Counted from the stretch's first letter, positions 37,421 through 46,675 are shown. The stretch is DNA of 64,000 bases from Bacillota bacterium (GCA_023425025.1 JAFADG010000032.1:79080-143079), one strand, 5' to 3'. Translations and numbers: made by a program. The notes: generated by a model from the sequence alone, not told the origin.

Positions 37421-38545
37421 ATGATCGTAAGCAAGCACCCCCTGGAGAACATCCGGGTGGTTCAATATGGCTGCGGCAAAATGGCCAAAGTGATCATCAA
37501 ATACCTGTATGATAAAGGCGCGCAGGTGGTTGGGGCCATCGATGCCGATCCTGAACTGGACGGCGTGGACATTGGTGAATTCGCGGGTCTTGGCCATGAG
37601 ACAGGCGTCAAAATCGTCAAGGATGCCAACGGCATTCTGGATGGCTGCCGTCCCCACATCGCTATATTGACCATGGACAGCTTCATGCAGGACATGCATG
37701 CCGCCATGACGGAATGCGCCATCCGCGGCATCAACATGATCACCGCCTGCGAGGAGGCCCTGTACGCCTGGACCACCGCCCCCGGTATCACCAACCAGTT
37801 GGACGCGCTGTGCAAGAAAACAGGCTGCACCCTATGCGGCACCGGCATGCAGGATGTGTTCTGGGTCAACATGGTGGCCTGCGTGGCCGGCGGCGTCCAC
37901 CGCATCTCCCAGATCGAAGGGACGGTCAGCTACAATGTGGAGGATTACGGCATCGCCCTGGCCCGGGCCCATGGGGTCGGGCTGGATCCGCAGCAGTTTG
38001 ACCGGGAGATCGCCGCCCAGGAAGCCCCGCCGGCCTATGTATGGAACTCCACCGAGGCGCTTTGCGCAAAGCTGGGCTGGACCATCGCCTCCATCAAGCA
38101 AAAGGCGGTGCCGGTCTTTGCGGACAAGGAGCTGTACAGCCATACGCTGGAAAAGAACATTCCCAAGGGCAACGCCATCGGCATGTCGGCGGTAGTCACG
38201 GCCATCACCCATCAGGGGCCGGTGCTGCAGGCCCAGTGTATCGGCAAGGTGTACGCTCCCGACGAGGGCGATATGTGCGATTGGAAGATTTACGGCACGC
38301 CCGATACCGCTTTCTCCATTCAAAAGCCGGACACCGTGGCCCACTCCTGCGCCACCATCGTCAACCGCATCCCCAGCGTGCTGAACGCGCCGGCCGGCTA
38401 CATCTCCATGGAGAAGCTGCCCTATGCCTCCTTTTTAAGCTATCCCATGCATATGATGCTGGGCAGCTGGGACCGGCGCCCCGGCATGGATATAAGGCCG
38501 GAAACAACCTATGCCGCCCCCAGCGGATTCGGGCAGTATCAGTGA
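37421..38545 (+). CDS. DapB-like NAD(P)-dependent dehydrogenase, possibly 2,4-diaminopentanoate dehydrogenase
   Basis: A 374-residue oxidoreductase with an N-terminal Rossmann fold ([20 protein letters not shown], then [18 protein letters not shown]) and a DapB-like C-terminal half containing [19 protein letters not shown]. The type is annotated in Clostridia as dihydrodipicolinate-reductase-like or as 2,4-diaminopentanoate dehydrogenase of ornithine fermentation. It is longer than true DapB (about 250). No ornithine aminomutase or thiolase genes are near, so the substrate is uncertain. The ATG at 37421 follows AAAAAGGAGGGG; the gene is a single unit with a strong terminator. Confidence 0.65.
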   Translation: MIVSKHPLENIRVVQYGCGKMAKVIIKYLYDKGAQVVGAIDADPELDGVDIGEFAGLGHETGVKIVKDANGILDGCRPHIAILTMDSFMQDMHAAMTECAIRGINMITACEEALYAWTTAPGITNQLDALCKKTGCTLCGTGMQDVFWVNMVACVAGGVHRISQIEGTVSYNVEDYGIALARAHGVGLDPQQFDREIAAQEAPPAYVWNSTEALCAKLGWTIASIKQKAVPVFADKELYSHTLEKNIPKGNAIGMSAVVTAITHQGPVLQAQCIGKVYAPDEGDMCDWKIYGTPDTAFSIQKPDTVAHSCATIVNRIPSVLNAPAGYISMEKLPYASFLSYPMHMMLGSWDRRPGMDIRPETTYAAPSGFGQYQ

Positions 38546-38553
38546 CGATTTAT

Positions 38554-38604
38554 ATACAAGCAGGCTCCGCTTTTTCACGAGCGGAGCCTGCTTGTATTTT
38601 ATTT
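38554..38604 (+). terminator. terminator of the DapB-like gene
   Basis: ATACAAGCAGGCTCCGCT pairs with AGCGGAGCCTGCTTGTAT, followed by TTTATTT. Confidence 0.9.
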
Positions 38605-38621
38605 GCTTGACTTCTATCTAC

Positions 38622-38804
38622 GTCAGAGCCTTCCCCTTGAGGGGAAGGTGGCGCATAGGCTCCTTTTGAAAGGAGCTGTCACGCGAAGCGTGACTGAGGA
38701 TTGGTTAGCGCCGGATGAGGTGTTTTACTGTGTTTGCTCGTTCTGGGGTTGTCACCTCATCAGTCACCTTCGGTGACAGCTTCCCCTCAAGGGGAAGCCT
38801 CTGC
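38622..38804. repeat. MITE-like inverted repeat element
   Basis: Outer arms CAGAGCCTTCCCCTTGAGG (38622 on) and CCTCAAGGGGAAGCCTCTG (to 38803) are nearly perfect inverted repeats, each itself a CTTCCCC/GGGGAAG hairpin. Inner arms TGTCACGCGAAGCGTGACTG and CAGTCACCTTCGGTGACA add a second paired layer. The element encodes no protein. Similar GGGGAAGG-type repeats are common between genes in gut Clostridia. It fills most of the gap between the terminator and the encapsulin gene. Confidence 0.75.
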
Positions 38805-38872
38805 CGCGGTCTTGCTGCCTCTTCCTTTTTAGTGCAGCCTCAAATAACCCAACACCAATACCGTGACGCCGT

Positions 38873-39688
38873 TTACTCGAAGGCCACAATCGCCTGCCTG
38901 CGCTTGATGCGCAGCAGCACGGTTTCCAAAACCCTGAAGTAGTGGTTCAGTTCCCTTTGCTCCAGATAGCCTGCCGCCATATCCTGGCCAACAACCATAT
39001 CCATATTCTCCGGCTGCGGGCATACAAGCACCGCCTGGTCCTTGCCAAGCACCGGCGTCTTATATACGTGGCCGTTCAGCAGCTTGCTCACCCGGTCGAT
39101 TTCCAGCAGGCCCGTGCCGGGCTGCAGCCGCTGCAGCTGCATATACAGGTTCGGGCTGAGCACAAGGGAGTATGCGCCGTACACGCCGCTTGTAACAAGC
39201 GTCTCAATGGCGGCAGCCACATCGGCAAACGCGTTTTCGCCTGCCGCCCAGTCCTTTTTCTTCAATTTTGAAACACCGGACGCGGTCAGCAGGCCTTCAT
39301 ACCCAAGCTTCTGGCTCCCGAAAAAGATCAGCCTGTCTTCCTTTAACGCCAAGGCCTGGGCGGCAGCCAGCGCCTTGGACAGATCAAGGGGATAGCCGGA
39401 CTTTTCGGTGCTTGCCAGATCCTTGGCGAAAAGCGAAAAATCCTCATAGATGGTCGGTATTTCTACCAGTTTTCTGCCCTTGGTTGTGATGAATCCATCC
39501 TCGATGACTTCATCCTTTTCCTGGGTATCGTCGATGTGGATGCTTTCCACACCCACCCCCAGCGGGCCGAAGAGCTGCAATATCCGCCTGCCTGTCAGCA
39601 CGTTGCGGGCCGCCTTCACTACGGCCCCATCAATCTGTTCCCAGATGCCCGCCTCAAGGGGCGATGATTCCCTGGCCAAATAGTCCAT
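38873..39688 (-). CDS. encapsulin nanocompartment shell protein (family 1)
   Basis: A 271-residue HK97-fold shell protein of the Linocin_M18/encapsulin family. The N-terminus MDYLARESSPLEAGIWEQID is typical, as are GPLGVGVESIHIDD, VEIPTIYEDFSLFAKDL, and the late VVGQDMAAGYLEQRELNHYF. Sixty copies (or more) assemble into a hollow particle in the cytosol that takes up proteins with a short C-terminal tag. It follows the encapsulated ferritin gene by 27 bases. The ATG follows AAAGGAGG. The pair makes an iron-storage compartment. Confidence 0.96.
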   Translation of the reverse strand: MDYLARESSPLEAGIWEQIDGAVVKAARNVLTGRRILQLFGPLGVGVESIHIDDTQEKDEVIEDGFITTKGRKLVEIPTIYEDFSLFAKDLASTEKSGYPLDLSKALAAAQALALKEDRLIFFGSQKLGYEGLLTASGVSKLKKKDWAAGENAFADVAAAIETLVTSGVYGAYSLVLSPNLYMQLQRLQPGTGLLEIDRVSKLLNGHVYKTPVLGKDQAVLVCPQPENMDMVVGQDMAAGYLEQRELNHYFRVLETVLLRIKRRQAIVAFE

Positions 39689-39715
39689 AATCGCTGCCTC
39701 CTTTCCCGTTTACGC

Positions 39716-40087
39716 TCACTTGCCCAAAAGGCTGCCGACGGTTGCTTTCCCGCCATCCTCGCCTTTTTCGGAAGCAGCGGAACCCGTCAAGCCCAGTTCT
39801 TCCATCACTTCCTGCACTTCGGCTTTTCCGGAGGCAAAATGCGCAGCCTCTTCCGGGTCAAGGGCGTACAAAAGCGTGAACAGTTCGCCTACATGCGCCT
39901 TCTCCTCATCGCGGATCTCGCCGATCACCTTTTTGGCAAGTTCGATATCCGTCGCCTGCACATGGGCGTCATAGACATAGATCGCCTCCAGCTCGCCGGC
40001 GATATCCAGCCGGATCGCCTGAATCAGTTCCTGCTTTGTCAGCTTGCGCGGCACATTCCCCTGAAAAGGATTTGCAAAATTTGGCAT
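39716..40087 (-). CDS. encapsulated ferritin-like cargo protein (EncFtn)
   Basis: A 123-residue half-ferritin. Two helices carry the iron ligands Glu32, Glu62 and His65 (GELEAIYVYD and DEEKAHVGELF) at the positions known in Rhodospirillum EncFtn, with Tyr39 also present. Two monomers form one ferroxidase site. The last 12 residues, GGKATVGSLLGK, match the encapsulin-targeting peptide (TVGSLxG), after a flexible acidic linker. It oxidises Fe(II) inside the shell made by the next gene. The ATG at 40087 follows GGAGGATG; an upstream in-frame start at 40108 is unlikely. Confidence 0.96.
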   Translation of the reverse strand: MPNFANPFQGNVPRKLTKQELIQAIRLDIAGELEAIYVYDAHVQATDIELAKKVIGEIRDEEKAHVGELFTLLYALDPEEAAHFASGKAEVQEVMEELGLTGSAASEKGEDGGKATVGSLLGK

Positions 40088-40203
40088 GCTTTCATCCTCC
40101 GCTTCCAATTTTTTGGGACAATCCCACTATGATTAATATTCGTTTTTAATATGTCTCGTTTCCTTCCTGCCGAAACAATTTTCATCTTTTATTGTCAGAA
40201 AAT

Positions 40204-40764
40204 CTATGGAATGAGGGTGATCTTCCCTTCCCCGACCGGATGCTTCTCCTTGCCGGCAGCCGGATGGCCGATGGCGATGGCGATTTGAAAGGACGATCCT
40301 TGCGCAAACGCCAACTCCTTTTCCAGCGCTTCCTTTTCCGGCCCCTCAAAGGCGGCTCTGGGCAGCCCCAGAATCACGCTGCCAAGCCCCAGGCTGTGGG
40401 CCGCCAGCGCGATATTCTCCACCGCGATGCCGCAGTCCACAACGGCAAACCGGCCTTCTGACGGCGCGGACAGGAAGATCACCAGCGGCGCGCCGTGGAA
40501 AATGGTAAAGCCCGGCTGGCTCATATGCTCCACGGCCTTTTCATCGGCGCCCAGCTTTAGCTGCTCCACAGCCGCCCGGTTGATCCTTTGAATCAGCGCC
40601 TGGTTCGCAACTACGGTAAAATGCCAGGGCTGGCCGTTGCGGGCGCTTGGCGATGCGAGGGCCGCCGCCAGCAAAAGGTCCAGATGCTCCTTTGATACAG
40701 GCTCCGCCGTGTACGCGCGGATGCTCCTGCGGTCCTCAATGGCATGAAGTATCGGATTGGTCAT
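40204..40764 (-). CDS. nitroreductase-family protein
   Basis: A 186-residue FMN-dependent oxidoreductase. The flavin-binding start is AIEDRRSIRAYTAEPV, followed by ALASPSARNGQPWHFTVV. The C-terminal half has AVVDCGIAVENIALAAHSLG and GSVILGLP. These enzymes reduce nitro compounds or quinones; the physiological substrate is unknown. The ATG at 40764 follows AAGGAGGC. A longer frame to 41247 runs antisense into tadA and is rejected. It diverges from tadA across a 73-base gap. Confidence 0.9.
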   Translation of the reverse strand: MTNPILHAIEDRRSIRAYTAEPVSKEHLDLLLAAALASPSARNGQPWHFTVVANQALIQRINRAAVEQLKLGADEKAVEHMSQPGFTIFHGAPLVIFLSAPSEGRFAVVDCGIAVENIALAAHSLGLGSVILGLPRAAFEGPEKEALEKELAFAQGSSFQIAIAIGHPAAGKEKHPVGEGKITLIP

Positions 40765-40777
40765 ACGAAACGCCTCC

Positions 40778-40806
40778 TTGTTCCTGTCCTTTTTGCATGG
40801 TATGAT
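40778..40806 (+). promoter_or_regulatory. sigma-A promoter of tadA
   Basis: TTGTTC and TATGAT are separated by 17 bases, 31 bases upstream of the start. Confidence 0.65.
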
Positions 40807-40837
40807 ACGTGTATGCAAGATGGGGGTGACGTACTGA

Positions 40838-41287
40838 ATGGGGCATGAACAATATATGCGCCTGGCACTTGAGCAAGCCCTGCTGGCACAGGCGCTGGGC
40901 GAAGTGCCGGTAGGCGCGGTGGTGGTGCGGGAAGGGCAAATCCTCGCCGCCTGCCATAACCTGCGCGAAACATCGCAGGACCCTACCGCCCACGCTGAGA
41001 TGCTGGCATTGAAGGAAGCCGCCAAAGCGCTGGGCAGCCGCCGCTTAAATGGCTGCAGCATGTACGTGACCCTGGAGCCCTGCCCCATGTGCGCCGGCGC
41101 CATCGTGATGGCAAACCTCACGGAATGCTGTTTCGCCGCTCCGGATGAAAAGCAGGGTTGCTGCGGCAGCGTGTACGATCTCCCCCAGGATCCGGCCTTT
41201 TTCCATAGGACGCGGATCATCGGCGGTATTCTTGAAGATGAAGCCAAAACTCTTTTGAAGGATTTTTTCGCATCCCGACGGGATTAA
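40838..41287 (+). CDS. tadA: tRNA adenosine(34) deaminase
   Basis: A 149-residue zinc deaminase that turns A34 to inosine in tRNA-Arg(ACG). The active site is His52-Ala-Glu54 (AHAEMLAL) plus Cys82 and Cys85 (EPCPMCAGAIV). The N-terminus HEQYMRLALEQALLAQ is typical. In many Bacillota tadA is followed by the SRP RNA and dnaX; neither is seen here, because the convergent hisC gene ends 4 bases inside tadA. The ATG follows GGGGGTGA. Confidence 0.96.
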   Translation: MGHEQYMRLALEQALLAQALGEVPVGAVVVREGQILAACHNLRETSQDPTAHAEMLALKEAAKALGSRRLNGCSMYVTLEPCPMCAGAIVMANLTECCFAAPDEKQGCCGSVYDLPQDPAFFHRTRIIGGILEDEAKTLLKDFFASRRD

Positions 41288-42342
41288 CGGCCCTTGATCA
41301 CATGTATCAACTCTCTGGCCACCGTCTCCATCTCCTCCCGCATGCCGATGCTGACGCGAAGGTAGGGCGCAATGCGCGGCTTATTGAAGTGGCGGACCAG
41401 TATCCCCCGCTCTTTCAACTGCGCCAGCGCATCCTCCGCGTTCGTTTCATGGGCCTTTACAAACAGAAAATTGGCCTGGCTGGGCAATACCTCCATGCCC
41501 GCGTCAAGCAGCGCGCTGCGCGTCCAATCCCTTACAGCCGCCACTTTTTGGTTGGCCTGCGCATAATATTCTTTATCATAAAGGGCAGCTGCCGCGGCAG
41601 CCTGGGCAAGCCGGTCCAGGGAATAGCTGTTGAAGCAGTCCTTCACCCTATTCAGCCCCTCGATCAGCCGGGGATGGCCCATGGCATAGCCGACCCGCAG
41701 CCCCGCCAGGCTATGGGATTTGGACAGAGTGCGCACGATCAGCACATTGTCAAAGCGTGACAAAAGGGGCACGGCGTTCTCCGGGGCAAAGGCCTCGTAT
41801 GCTTCGTCAAGGAGCAGCACCTCTTCCCGCCTTTGCAGGTGCTCGGCCATTTTTACCAGCGCATCCATCGGCAGCATCACGCCGGTAGGCGCGTTGGGGT
41901 TGGCGATCACCACCGGCGCGTCCTGCATAAACCCCTGCACATCCACAGAAAAGTCGTCCTTCAAGGGCACGGTTTCATATCGCGCGCCGAACAGTTTGGC
42001 GTATACGGGATAAAAGGAATAGGTGATATCCGGCGCCAGCAGCCGCTTGCCGGCAAAAAAGGCGGCAAAGGCAAAGGCCAGCACCTCGTCCGACCCGTTG
42101 CCGGCAAACACCTGGTCGGGGGCGACGCCGTTTACATCGGCCGCGGCCCGGCACAGCGCCGTGCAATCCATATCCGGATACAGCCGCAGGCTTTGGGCCG
42201 CCTCCTCCATGGCCTCCATAACCCTGGGGCTGGGCGGATAGGGATTTTCATTGGTATTGAGCTTGATGTATTTCCTGTCCTTTGGCTGCTCCCCGGCCTG
42301 ATAGGGCGTCAGGCTCTGCGCCAGGGCACTTAAATACGCCAT
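41284..42342 (-). CDS. hisC: histidinol-phosphate aminotransferase
   Basis: A 352-residue fold-type I PLP enzyme of histidine synthesis (imidazole-acetol phosphate to histidinol phosphate). Motifs include LNTNENPYPPSPRVMEAM, ANPNAPTGVMLP, LLLDEAYEAFA and the PLP-lysine region RTLSKSHSLAGLRVGYAMG. The ATG at 42342 follows GCAGGAGG; the longer frame to 42441 would include the promoter. No other his genes are near, so a broader aromatic-transaminase role cannot be excluded. It overlaps the tadA end by 4 bases. Confidence 0.9.
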   Translation of the reverse strand: MAYLSALAQSLTPYQAGEQPKDRKYIKLNTNENPYPPSPRVMEAMEEAAQSLRLYPDMDCTALCRAAADVNGVAPDQVFAGNGSDEVLAFAFAAFFAGKRLLAPDITYSFYPVYAKLFGARYETVPLKDDFSVDVQGFMQDAPVVIANPNAPTGVMLPMDALVKMAEHLQRREEVLLLDEAYEAFAPENAVPLLSRFDNVLIVRTLSKSHSLAGLRVGYAMGHPRLIEGLNRVKDCFNSYSLDRLAQAAAAAALYDKEYYAQANQKVAAVRDWTRSALLDAGMEVLPSQANFLFVKAHETNAEDALAQLKERGILVRHFNKPRIAPYLRVSIGMREEMETVARELIHVIKGR

Positions 42343-42370
42343 GGGAAAAACCTCCTGCTTTGTTGGTATC

Positions 42371-42399
42371 AATATATCATTGTCAGGCTGCCTTGTAAA
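42371..42399 (-). promoter_or_regulatory. sigma-A promoter of hisC
   Basis: On the minus strand TTTACA and TATATT are separated by exactly 17 bases, 29 bases upstream of the start. Confidence 0.75.
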
Positions 42400-42452
42400 C
42401 TGTAAAAGACGCCAAAAAGCGGAGTCTGCTCCGCATTTCACGCAAATTGGGA

Positions 42453-42482
42453 CTGGCAGAAGGCAGGGAAAAGAGGTATAAT
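42453..42482 (+). promoter_or_regulatory. promoter of the HAD-hprK operon
   Basis: A perfect TATAAT at 42477-42482 with a weak CTGGCA 18 bases upstream. The predicted transcript would start only about 7 bases before the first ATG. Confidence 0.5.
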
Positions 42483-42494
42483 AAGTCGTCTTGA

Positions 42495-43322
42495 ATGGAG
42501 GAGTTCACACTGCATATCAGCACTATCGTCACCGATTTGGATGACACGCTGCTCAATGACGAAAGACAGATTTCCGCTTACAGCCTGGGAGTACTTGCGC
42601 GGGCGATGGAGCGTGGAATCCGGGTCATATTGGCCAGCGGACGCGCCGGCGCCAGCATGCAAAGCTTTGTGAATGAGGTGGGTTCCCCTGCGCCGTATAT
42701 CGCGTGCAACGGCGGGGAAATCATTGAGCCGCAAACGCACCGTCTGCTGGACGGGCTGCTGTTTTCGATAGAGCAGGCCAAGGCTTGTGCCAGGTTCGCC
42801 GAAGAAAACGGGTTTTATGTGCACGCCTATGACGGGGATGTGTTTTATTTTGCCGGGGAAGAGGCGTATGGCCGGGAATACGGCTATTCCTCCATGCTCC
42901 GGGGCATACAGGTGGACAAACTGTCGGAATATATTAAGTCCCCCACCCCCAAATTGCTTTGCGTGGGCGAGCCCGGCGCCATCGCCGGCCTTTTGGAAAA
43001 AGCACGTCTTCACTTTGGCTGCGCCGTATCGCTGAGCATCAGCAAGCCCATCTTTCTGGAAATGATGCCGCCCGGCGCCACCAAGGGCAACGCGCTGAAG
43101 AAGCTGTCCAACATGCTGCCCATCGCGCCGGAAACCACCATGGCCTTTGGCGACAGCCTGAATGATTTGACCATGCTCAAGTGGGTAAAATATGGCGTGG
43201 CCATGGAAAATGCCCGAAGTGAGGTAAAGGAAAGCGTATCTCTCGTCTGTCCCCCCAACAACCAGGACGGCGTGGCCAGATATATCGCCCGCCATATCCT
43301 GAAGGAGGATGTTCCCGCATGA
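42495..43322 (+). CDS. HAD-superfamily Cof-type phosphatase
   Basis: A 275-residue Cof/IIB-type hydrolase. The nucleophile motif is VTDLDDTLLNDE, motif II is VILASGR, and the C-terminal GDSLNDLTML carries the magnesium ligands. Members dephosphorylate sugar phosphates or flavins; the substrate is unknown. The ATG at 42495 has almost no leader. GGAGGAG (42497-42503) sits just inside it and is well spaced for a CTG at 42510, which would start LHISTIVTDLDD, so the true start may be CTG. Its stop overlaps the hprK ATG by 4 bases. Confidence 0.9.
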   Translation: MEEFTLHISTIVTDLDDTLLNDERQISAYSLGVLARAMERGIRVILASGRAGASMQSFVNEVGSPAPYIACNGGEIIEPQTHRLLDGLLFSIEQAKACARFAEENGFYVHAYDGDVFYFAGEEAYGREYGYSSMLRGIQVDKLSEYIKSPTPKLLCVGEPGAIAGLLEKARLHFGCAVSLSISKPIFLEMMPPGATKGNALKKLSNMLPIAPETTMAFGDSLNDLTMLKWVKYGVAMENARSEVKESVSLVCPPNNQDGVARYIARHILKEDVPA

Positions 43323-44245
43323 TCCAGGCCAAGGACTTTGCCGATTCCCTGCAACTCAAGGAGCTTTCCCCATCCACGCGGAAGGAATGGGACATCCGCA
43401 CCACGGATTTGAACCGTCCTGGCATGCAGTTTTGCGGCTTTTACGAGTATTTTGCCTACGAGCGCCCCCAGGTGATCGGCAAGGTGGAAATGACGTACCT
43501 GGAATCCATGGAGCCGGAATTAAGGCGCAAAATGCTCAAAACCTATTTCAGCTACAATCTGCCTTGCGTGATCATCTGCCGCGGCATGATTCCGCCGCCG
43601 GAATTGATTGAGGAAGCTGCGCTGCGGGATATCGCGGTGTACCAGACCAATATGGTTACCACCAAGTTCACCTTCAGCGCCATCAACTTTTTAAACCGCC
43701 GCCTGGCCCCGCGCATTACGAGGCATGGCGTATTGGTGGATGTGTACGGCGTGGGCGTTTTATTGACCGGCGAAAGCGGCGTTGGCAAAAGCGAGGCCGC
43801 GCTGGAACTGGTCAAGCGCGGCCACCAATTGGTGGCGGACGATGTGGTGGATATCTGCCGCGTCAGCGACGACCGTCTGACCGGTGAAGCGCCGGAAATG
43901 GTGCGCCACTTTATGGAGATCCGCGGCATCGGCATTATTGACATCCGCGCCATGTACGGCGTAGGCTCGGTCATCGTCAACAAGACCATCGACCTGGTCA
44001 TGCACATGGAGCAGTGGAACGAGAACAAGGAATATGACCGCCTGGGGCTGACGGAAGAAACCATCACGATCCTGGGCGTCAAAATTCCCCATCAAATCAT
44101 GCCGGTGCGGCCTGGCCGGAACCTGGCCATCATCATTGAAGTGGCCGCCAGGAACCTGAGCTTAAAGCGCCTGGGCTACAGCGCCGCCCACGAGCTGGAC
44201 CGCAGGCTGATGGACATGATCGCAAGGAATTCCAATAACGATTAA
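43319..44245 (+). CDS. hprK: HPr kinase/phosphorylase
   Basis: A 308-residue enzyme that phosphorylates HPr on Ser46 and so controls catabolite repression. Walker A is GESGVGKS at 151-158, followed by HQLVADDVVDICR. The family signature EIRGIGIIDIRAMYGVGSV is intact, as is the late IKIPHQIMPVRPGRN-type segment (here GVKIPHQIMPVRPGRN). It overlaps the upstream HAD gene by 4 bases and is followed 30 bases later by a ROK glucokinase, so a sugar-metabolism operon is likely. Confidence 0.97.
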   Translation: MIQAKDFADSLQLKELSPSTRKEWDIRTTDLNRPGMQFCGFYEYFAYERPQVIGKVEMTYLESMEPELRRKMLKTYFSYNLPCVIICRGMIPPPELIEEAALRDIAVYQTNMVTTKFTFSAINFLNRRLAPRITRHGVLVDVYGVGVLLTGESGVGKSEAALELVKRGHQLVADDVVDICRVSDDRLTGEAPEMVRHFMEIRGIGIIDIRAMYGVGSVIVNKTIDLVMHMEQWNENKEYDRLGLTEETITILGVKIPHQIMPVRPGRNLAIIIEVAARNLSLKRLGYSAAHELDRRLMDMIARNSNND

Positions 44246-44275
44246 TTTTATACAGACGAAAGCGGGGACAATATC

Positions 44276-45220
44276 ATGGTGTACATTGGCATCGATCTTG
44301 GCGGAACGGGTATCGCGGTCGGGATTGTGGACGAGACTGGTACCATTATCCAAAAAGGCTCCGTGCCCACCCTGGCCATGCGGCCCTATCAGGAAATCGT
44401 AAAGGATATGGCGGCCATCAGCCTTGAAACCTTGCGGCAGGCCGGTTTGACCCTGGACGATGTGCACAGCATCGGCATAGGCATCCCCGGCATCGCCAAT
44501 TCCGATACGGGCATCGTTGTCTTCTGCACCAACTTGAGCTGGCATGACGTTCCCCTGCGGGAGGAGATTCAAAAATACATCAACAAACCGGTTTTCATCG
44601 ATAACGACGCCACGGTGGCAGGCTATGCCGAAAGCGTTGCCGGCGTCGGCGCCGGCTGCCATTCCAGCGTGTTCCTCACCCTGGGCACCGGCGTGGGCGG
44701 CGGCATCGTCATGGGCGGCAAGCCCTGGAGCGGCTTTCACAACATTGGCAGCGAGATCGGCCACATCACCCTGGAAATCGACGGCGAGCCCTGCACTTGC
44801 GGCAACAGGGGCTGCCTGGAGCGCTATTGCAGCGCCACCGCCGTCATCCGCATGGCCAGGCAGGCGTTGCTTGTCCACCCCGAAAGCCTGATGATGACCA
44901 TGTGCGGCGGCAACCTGGAAAACGTGAACGCCAAGCTGGTGTTTGACGCCGCCCGGGAAAATGACGAAACGGCGCTGAAAATCTTCCGCCGCTATGTGAA
45001 GTACCTGGCCCAGGGCATCAACACCATCATTGCCTTCCTTGACCCGGAAGTCATCGTGCTGGGCGGCGGCGTCAGCAAGGCCGGGGATTTCCTGCTGGAT
45101 GCCGTACGTGCCGAAATGCCCCAATACCTGCTGTTCAAAACCATGCCCTATGCCAGAATCGAAATTGCCAAGCTGGGCGCCGACGCCGGCATCATCGGCG
45201 CCGCCATGCTGGGCAAGTAA
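44276..45220 (+). CDS. glcK: ROK-family glucokinase
   Basis: A 314-residue sugar kinase. The ATP-binding start is YIGIDLGGTGIAVGIVDE. The ROK zinc site is CTCGNRGCLERYC, with the upstream His in NIGSEIGHITLE. Catalytic Asp is in FIDNDATVAGYAE. No DNA-binding domain precedes it, so it is an enzyme rather than a ROK repressor. Glucose is the expected substrate. It follows hprK at short distance. Confidence 0.9.
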   Translation: MVYIGIDLGGTGIAVGIVDETGTIIQKGSVPTLAMRPYQEIVKDMAAISLETLRQAGLTLDDVHSIGIGIPGIANSDTGIVVFCTNLSWHDVPLREEIQKYINKPVFIDNDATVAGYAESVAGVGAGCHSSVFLTLGTGVGGGIVMGGKPWSGFHNIGSEIGHITLEIDGEPCTCGNRGCLERYCSATAVIRMARQALLVHPESLMMTMCGGNLENVNAKLVFDAARENDETALKIFRRYVKYLAQGINTIIAFLDPEVIVLGGGVSKAGDFLLDAVRAEMPQYLLFKTMPYARIEIAKLGADAGIIGAAMLGK

Positions 45221-45283
45221 CAGACCGACGGCTTCATGCATAGCATAACCCGGCAATTTGGGTAAACAGAGAGGAAGAATCAA

Positions 45284-46675
45284 ATGTCCGTCTCCATCAA
45301 AGCCCTGTTCCAGAATCCGCCTGCCGCGGACACGGAAAAGATCACCGTCTCCGGCTGGGTGCGCACGGTGCGCGACAGCAAGGCCTTTGCCTTCATCGAG
45401 CTCAACGACGGCACCTACTTCAAAAACCTGCAAATCGTCTGCGAGGATGGGCGTACCGAGGATTTCAAATCCGTTCCCCGCATCACATTGGGCAGCGCCG
45501 TCGAAGCCACCGGCACGCTGGTGCTGACCCCGGGCATGAAGCAGCCCTTTGAGTTGAAGGCGGACACAGTCACCGTCGTGGGCATGTGCGACCCGGAATA
45601 CCCGCTGCAGAAAAAGCGCCATACCTTTGAATACCTGCGCACCCTGGCCCACCTGCGCCCCCGCACCAACACATTTACGGCGGTCTTCCGCATCCGCTCC
45701 CTGGCCGCGCAGCTTTTGCACGCCTTTTTTGCCGAGCGGGGCTTTGTATACGTGCATACCCCCATCATCACCACCAGCGATGCCGAGGGCGCCGGCGAAA
45801 TGTTCCGCGTGACGACGCTGGATATCAGCAATCCGCCCCGTGACGACAAGGGCCGTGTGCAGGAAAGCGAGGACTTTTTCGGCAAGTCCGCCAGCCTCAC
45901 CGTCAGCGGCCAATTGAACGTGGAATCGTACTGCATGGCCTTCCGCAACGTGTACACCTTTGGCCCGACCTTTCGGGCAGAGCGCAGCTATACGGCCCGG
46001 CATGCCGCTGAATTCTGGATGGTGGAGCCGGAGATCGCCTTCTCCGACCTGTTTGACGACATGGCCCTGGCGGAGGATATGCTCAAATATGTCATTTCCG
46101 GCATTCTGGACAAGGCCGCCCCGGAAATGGAATTCTTAGGCGCCTTTGTGGACAAGGAATTGATCAATAGACTCACCCTGGTCGCCTCCAGCGATTTTGC
46201 CAGGGCGACCTATACCCAGGCCATTGAGATCCTGCAAAATAGCGGCGAGGCCTTTGACTATCCGGTCAAATGGGGTATGGACCTGCAGACGGAGCATGAG
46301 CGGTACCTGGCCGAAAAGCATTTCCAAAAGCCCGTGTTCGTCTACAACTATCCCAAGGAAATCAAAGCCTTCTACATGCGCATGAACGACGATAACAAGA
46401 CCGTGGCCGCGGTGGACCTGCTGGTGCCCGGCGTTGGCGAGCTGATCGGCGGCAGCCAGCGCGAAGAGCGCTATGAGAAGCTGGAAAAGCGCATTGAAGA
46501 ATTAGGCATGCATCCCGCGGACTACTGGTGGTACCTGGAACTGCGCAGGTACGGCGGTACACCCCACGCCGGCTTTGGCCTGGGCTTCGAGCGGCTGATC
46601 ATGTACATGACCGGCATGGGCAACATCCGCGATGTGCTCCCCTTCCCCCGCACCACCGGCAGCGCGGACTTTTAA
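45284..46675 (+). CDS. asnS: asparaginyl-tRNA synthetase
   Basis: A 463-residue class IIb synthetase. An N-terminal OB-fold ([20 protein letters not shown]) precedes the catalytic core, with motif 2 in [20 protein letters not shown] and motif 3 in [20 protein letters not shown]. The C-terminus [17 protein letters not shown] is typical of AsnRS rather than AspRS. The ATG lies behind GAGAGGAAGA. No T-box is visible in the 63-base upstream gap. Confidence 0.97.
   Translation: MSVSIKALFQNPPAADTEKITVSGWVRTVRDSKAFAFIELNDGTYFKNLQIVCEDGRTEDFKSVPRITLGSAVEATGTLVLTPGMKQPFELKADTVTVVGMCDPEYPLQKKRHTFEYLRTLAHLRPRTNTFTAVFRIRSLAAQLLHAFFAERGFVYVHTPIITTSDAEGAGEMFRVTTLDISNPPRDDKGRVQESEDFFGKSASLTVSGQLNVESYCMAFRNVYTFGPTFRAERSYTARHAAEFWMVEPEIAFSDLFDDMALAEDMLKYVISGILDKAAPEMEFLGAFVDKELINRLTLVASSDFARATYTQAIEILQNSGEAFDYPVKWGMDLQTEHERYLAEKHFQKPVFVYNYPKEIKAFYMRMNDDNKTVAAVDLLVPGVGELIGGSQREERYEKLEKRIEELGMHPADYWWYLELRRYGGTPHAGFGLGFERLIMYMTGMGNIRDVLPFPRTTGSADF

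Noticed and set aside
40765..41247. Extended N-terminus for the nitroreductase
   Set aside because: It would run antisense through tadA. The ATG at 40764 has a good ribosome binding site and begins the conserved domain.
41248..41300. SRP RNA and dnaX after tadA
   Set aside because: They are common there in Bacillota, but hisC ends inside tadA and no RNA-like sequence is present.
44162..46003. A 613-codon open frame on the minus strand opposite the glucokinase and asnS genes
   Set aside because: It spans two well-identified genes and an intergenic gap, with low-complexity His/Ala/Gly content typical of an antisense shadow.
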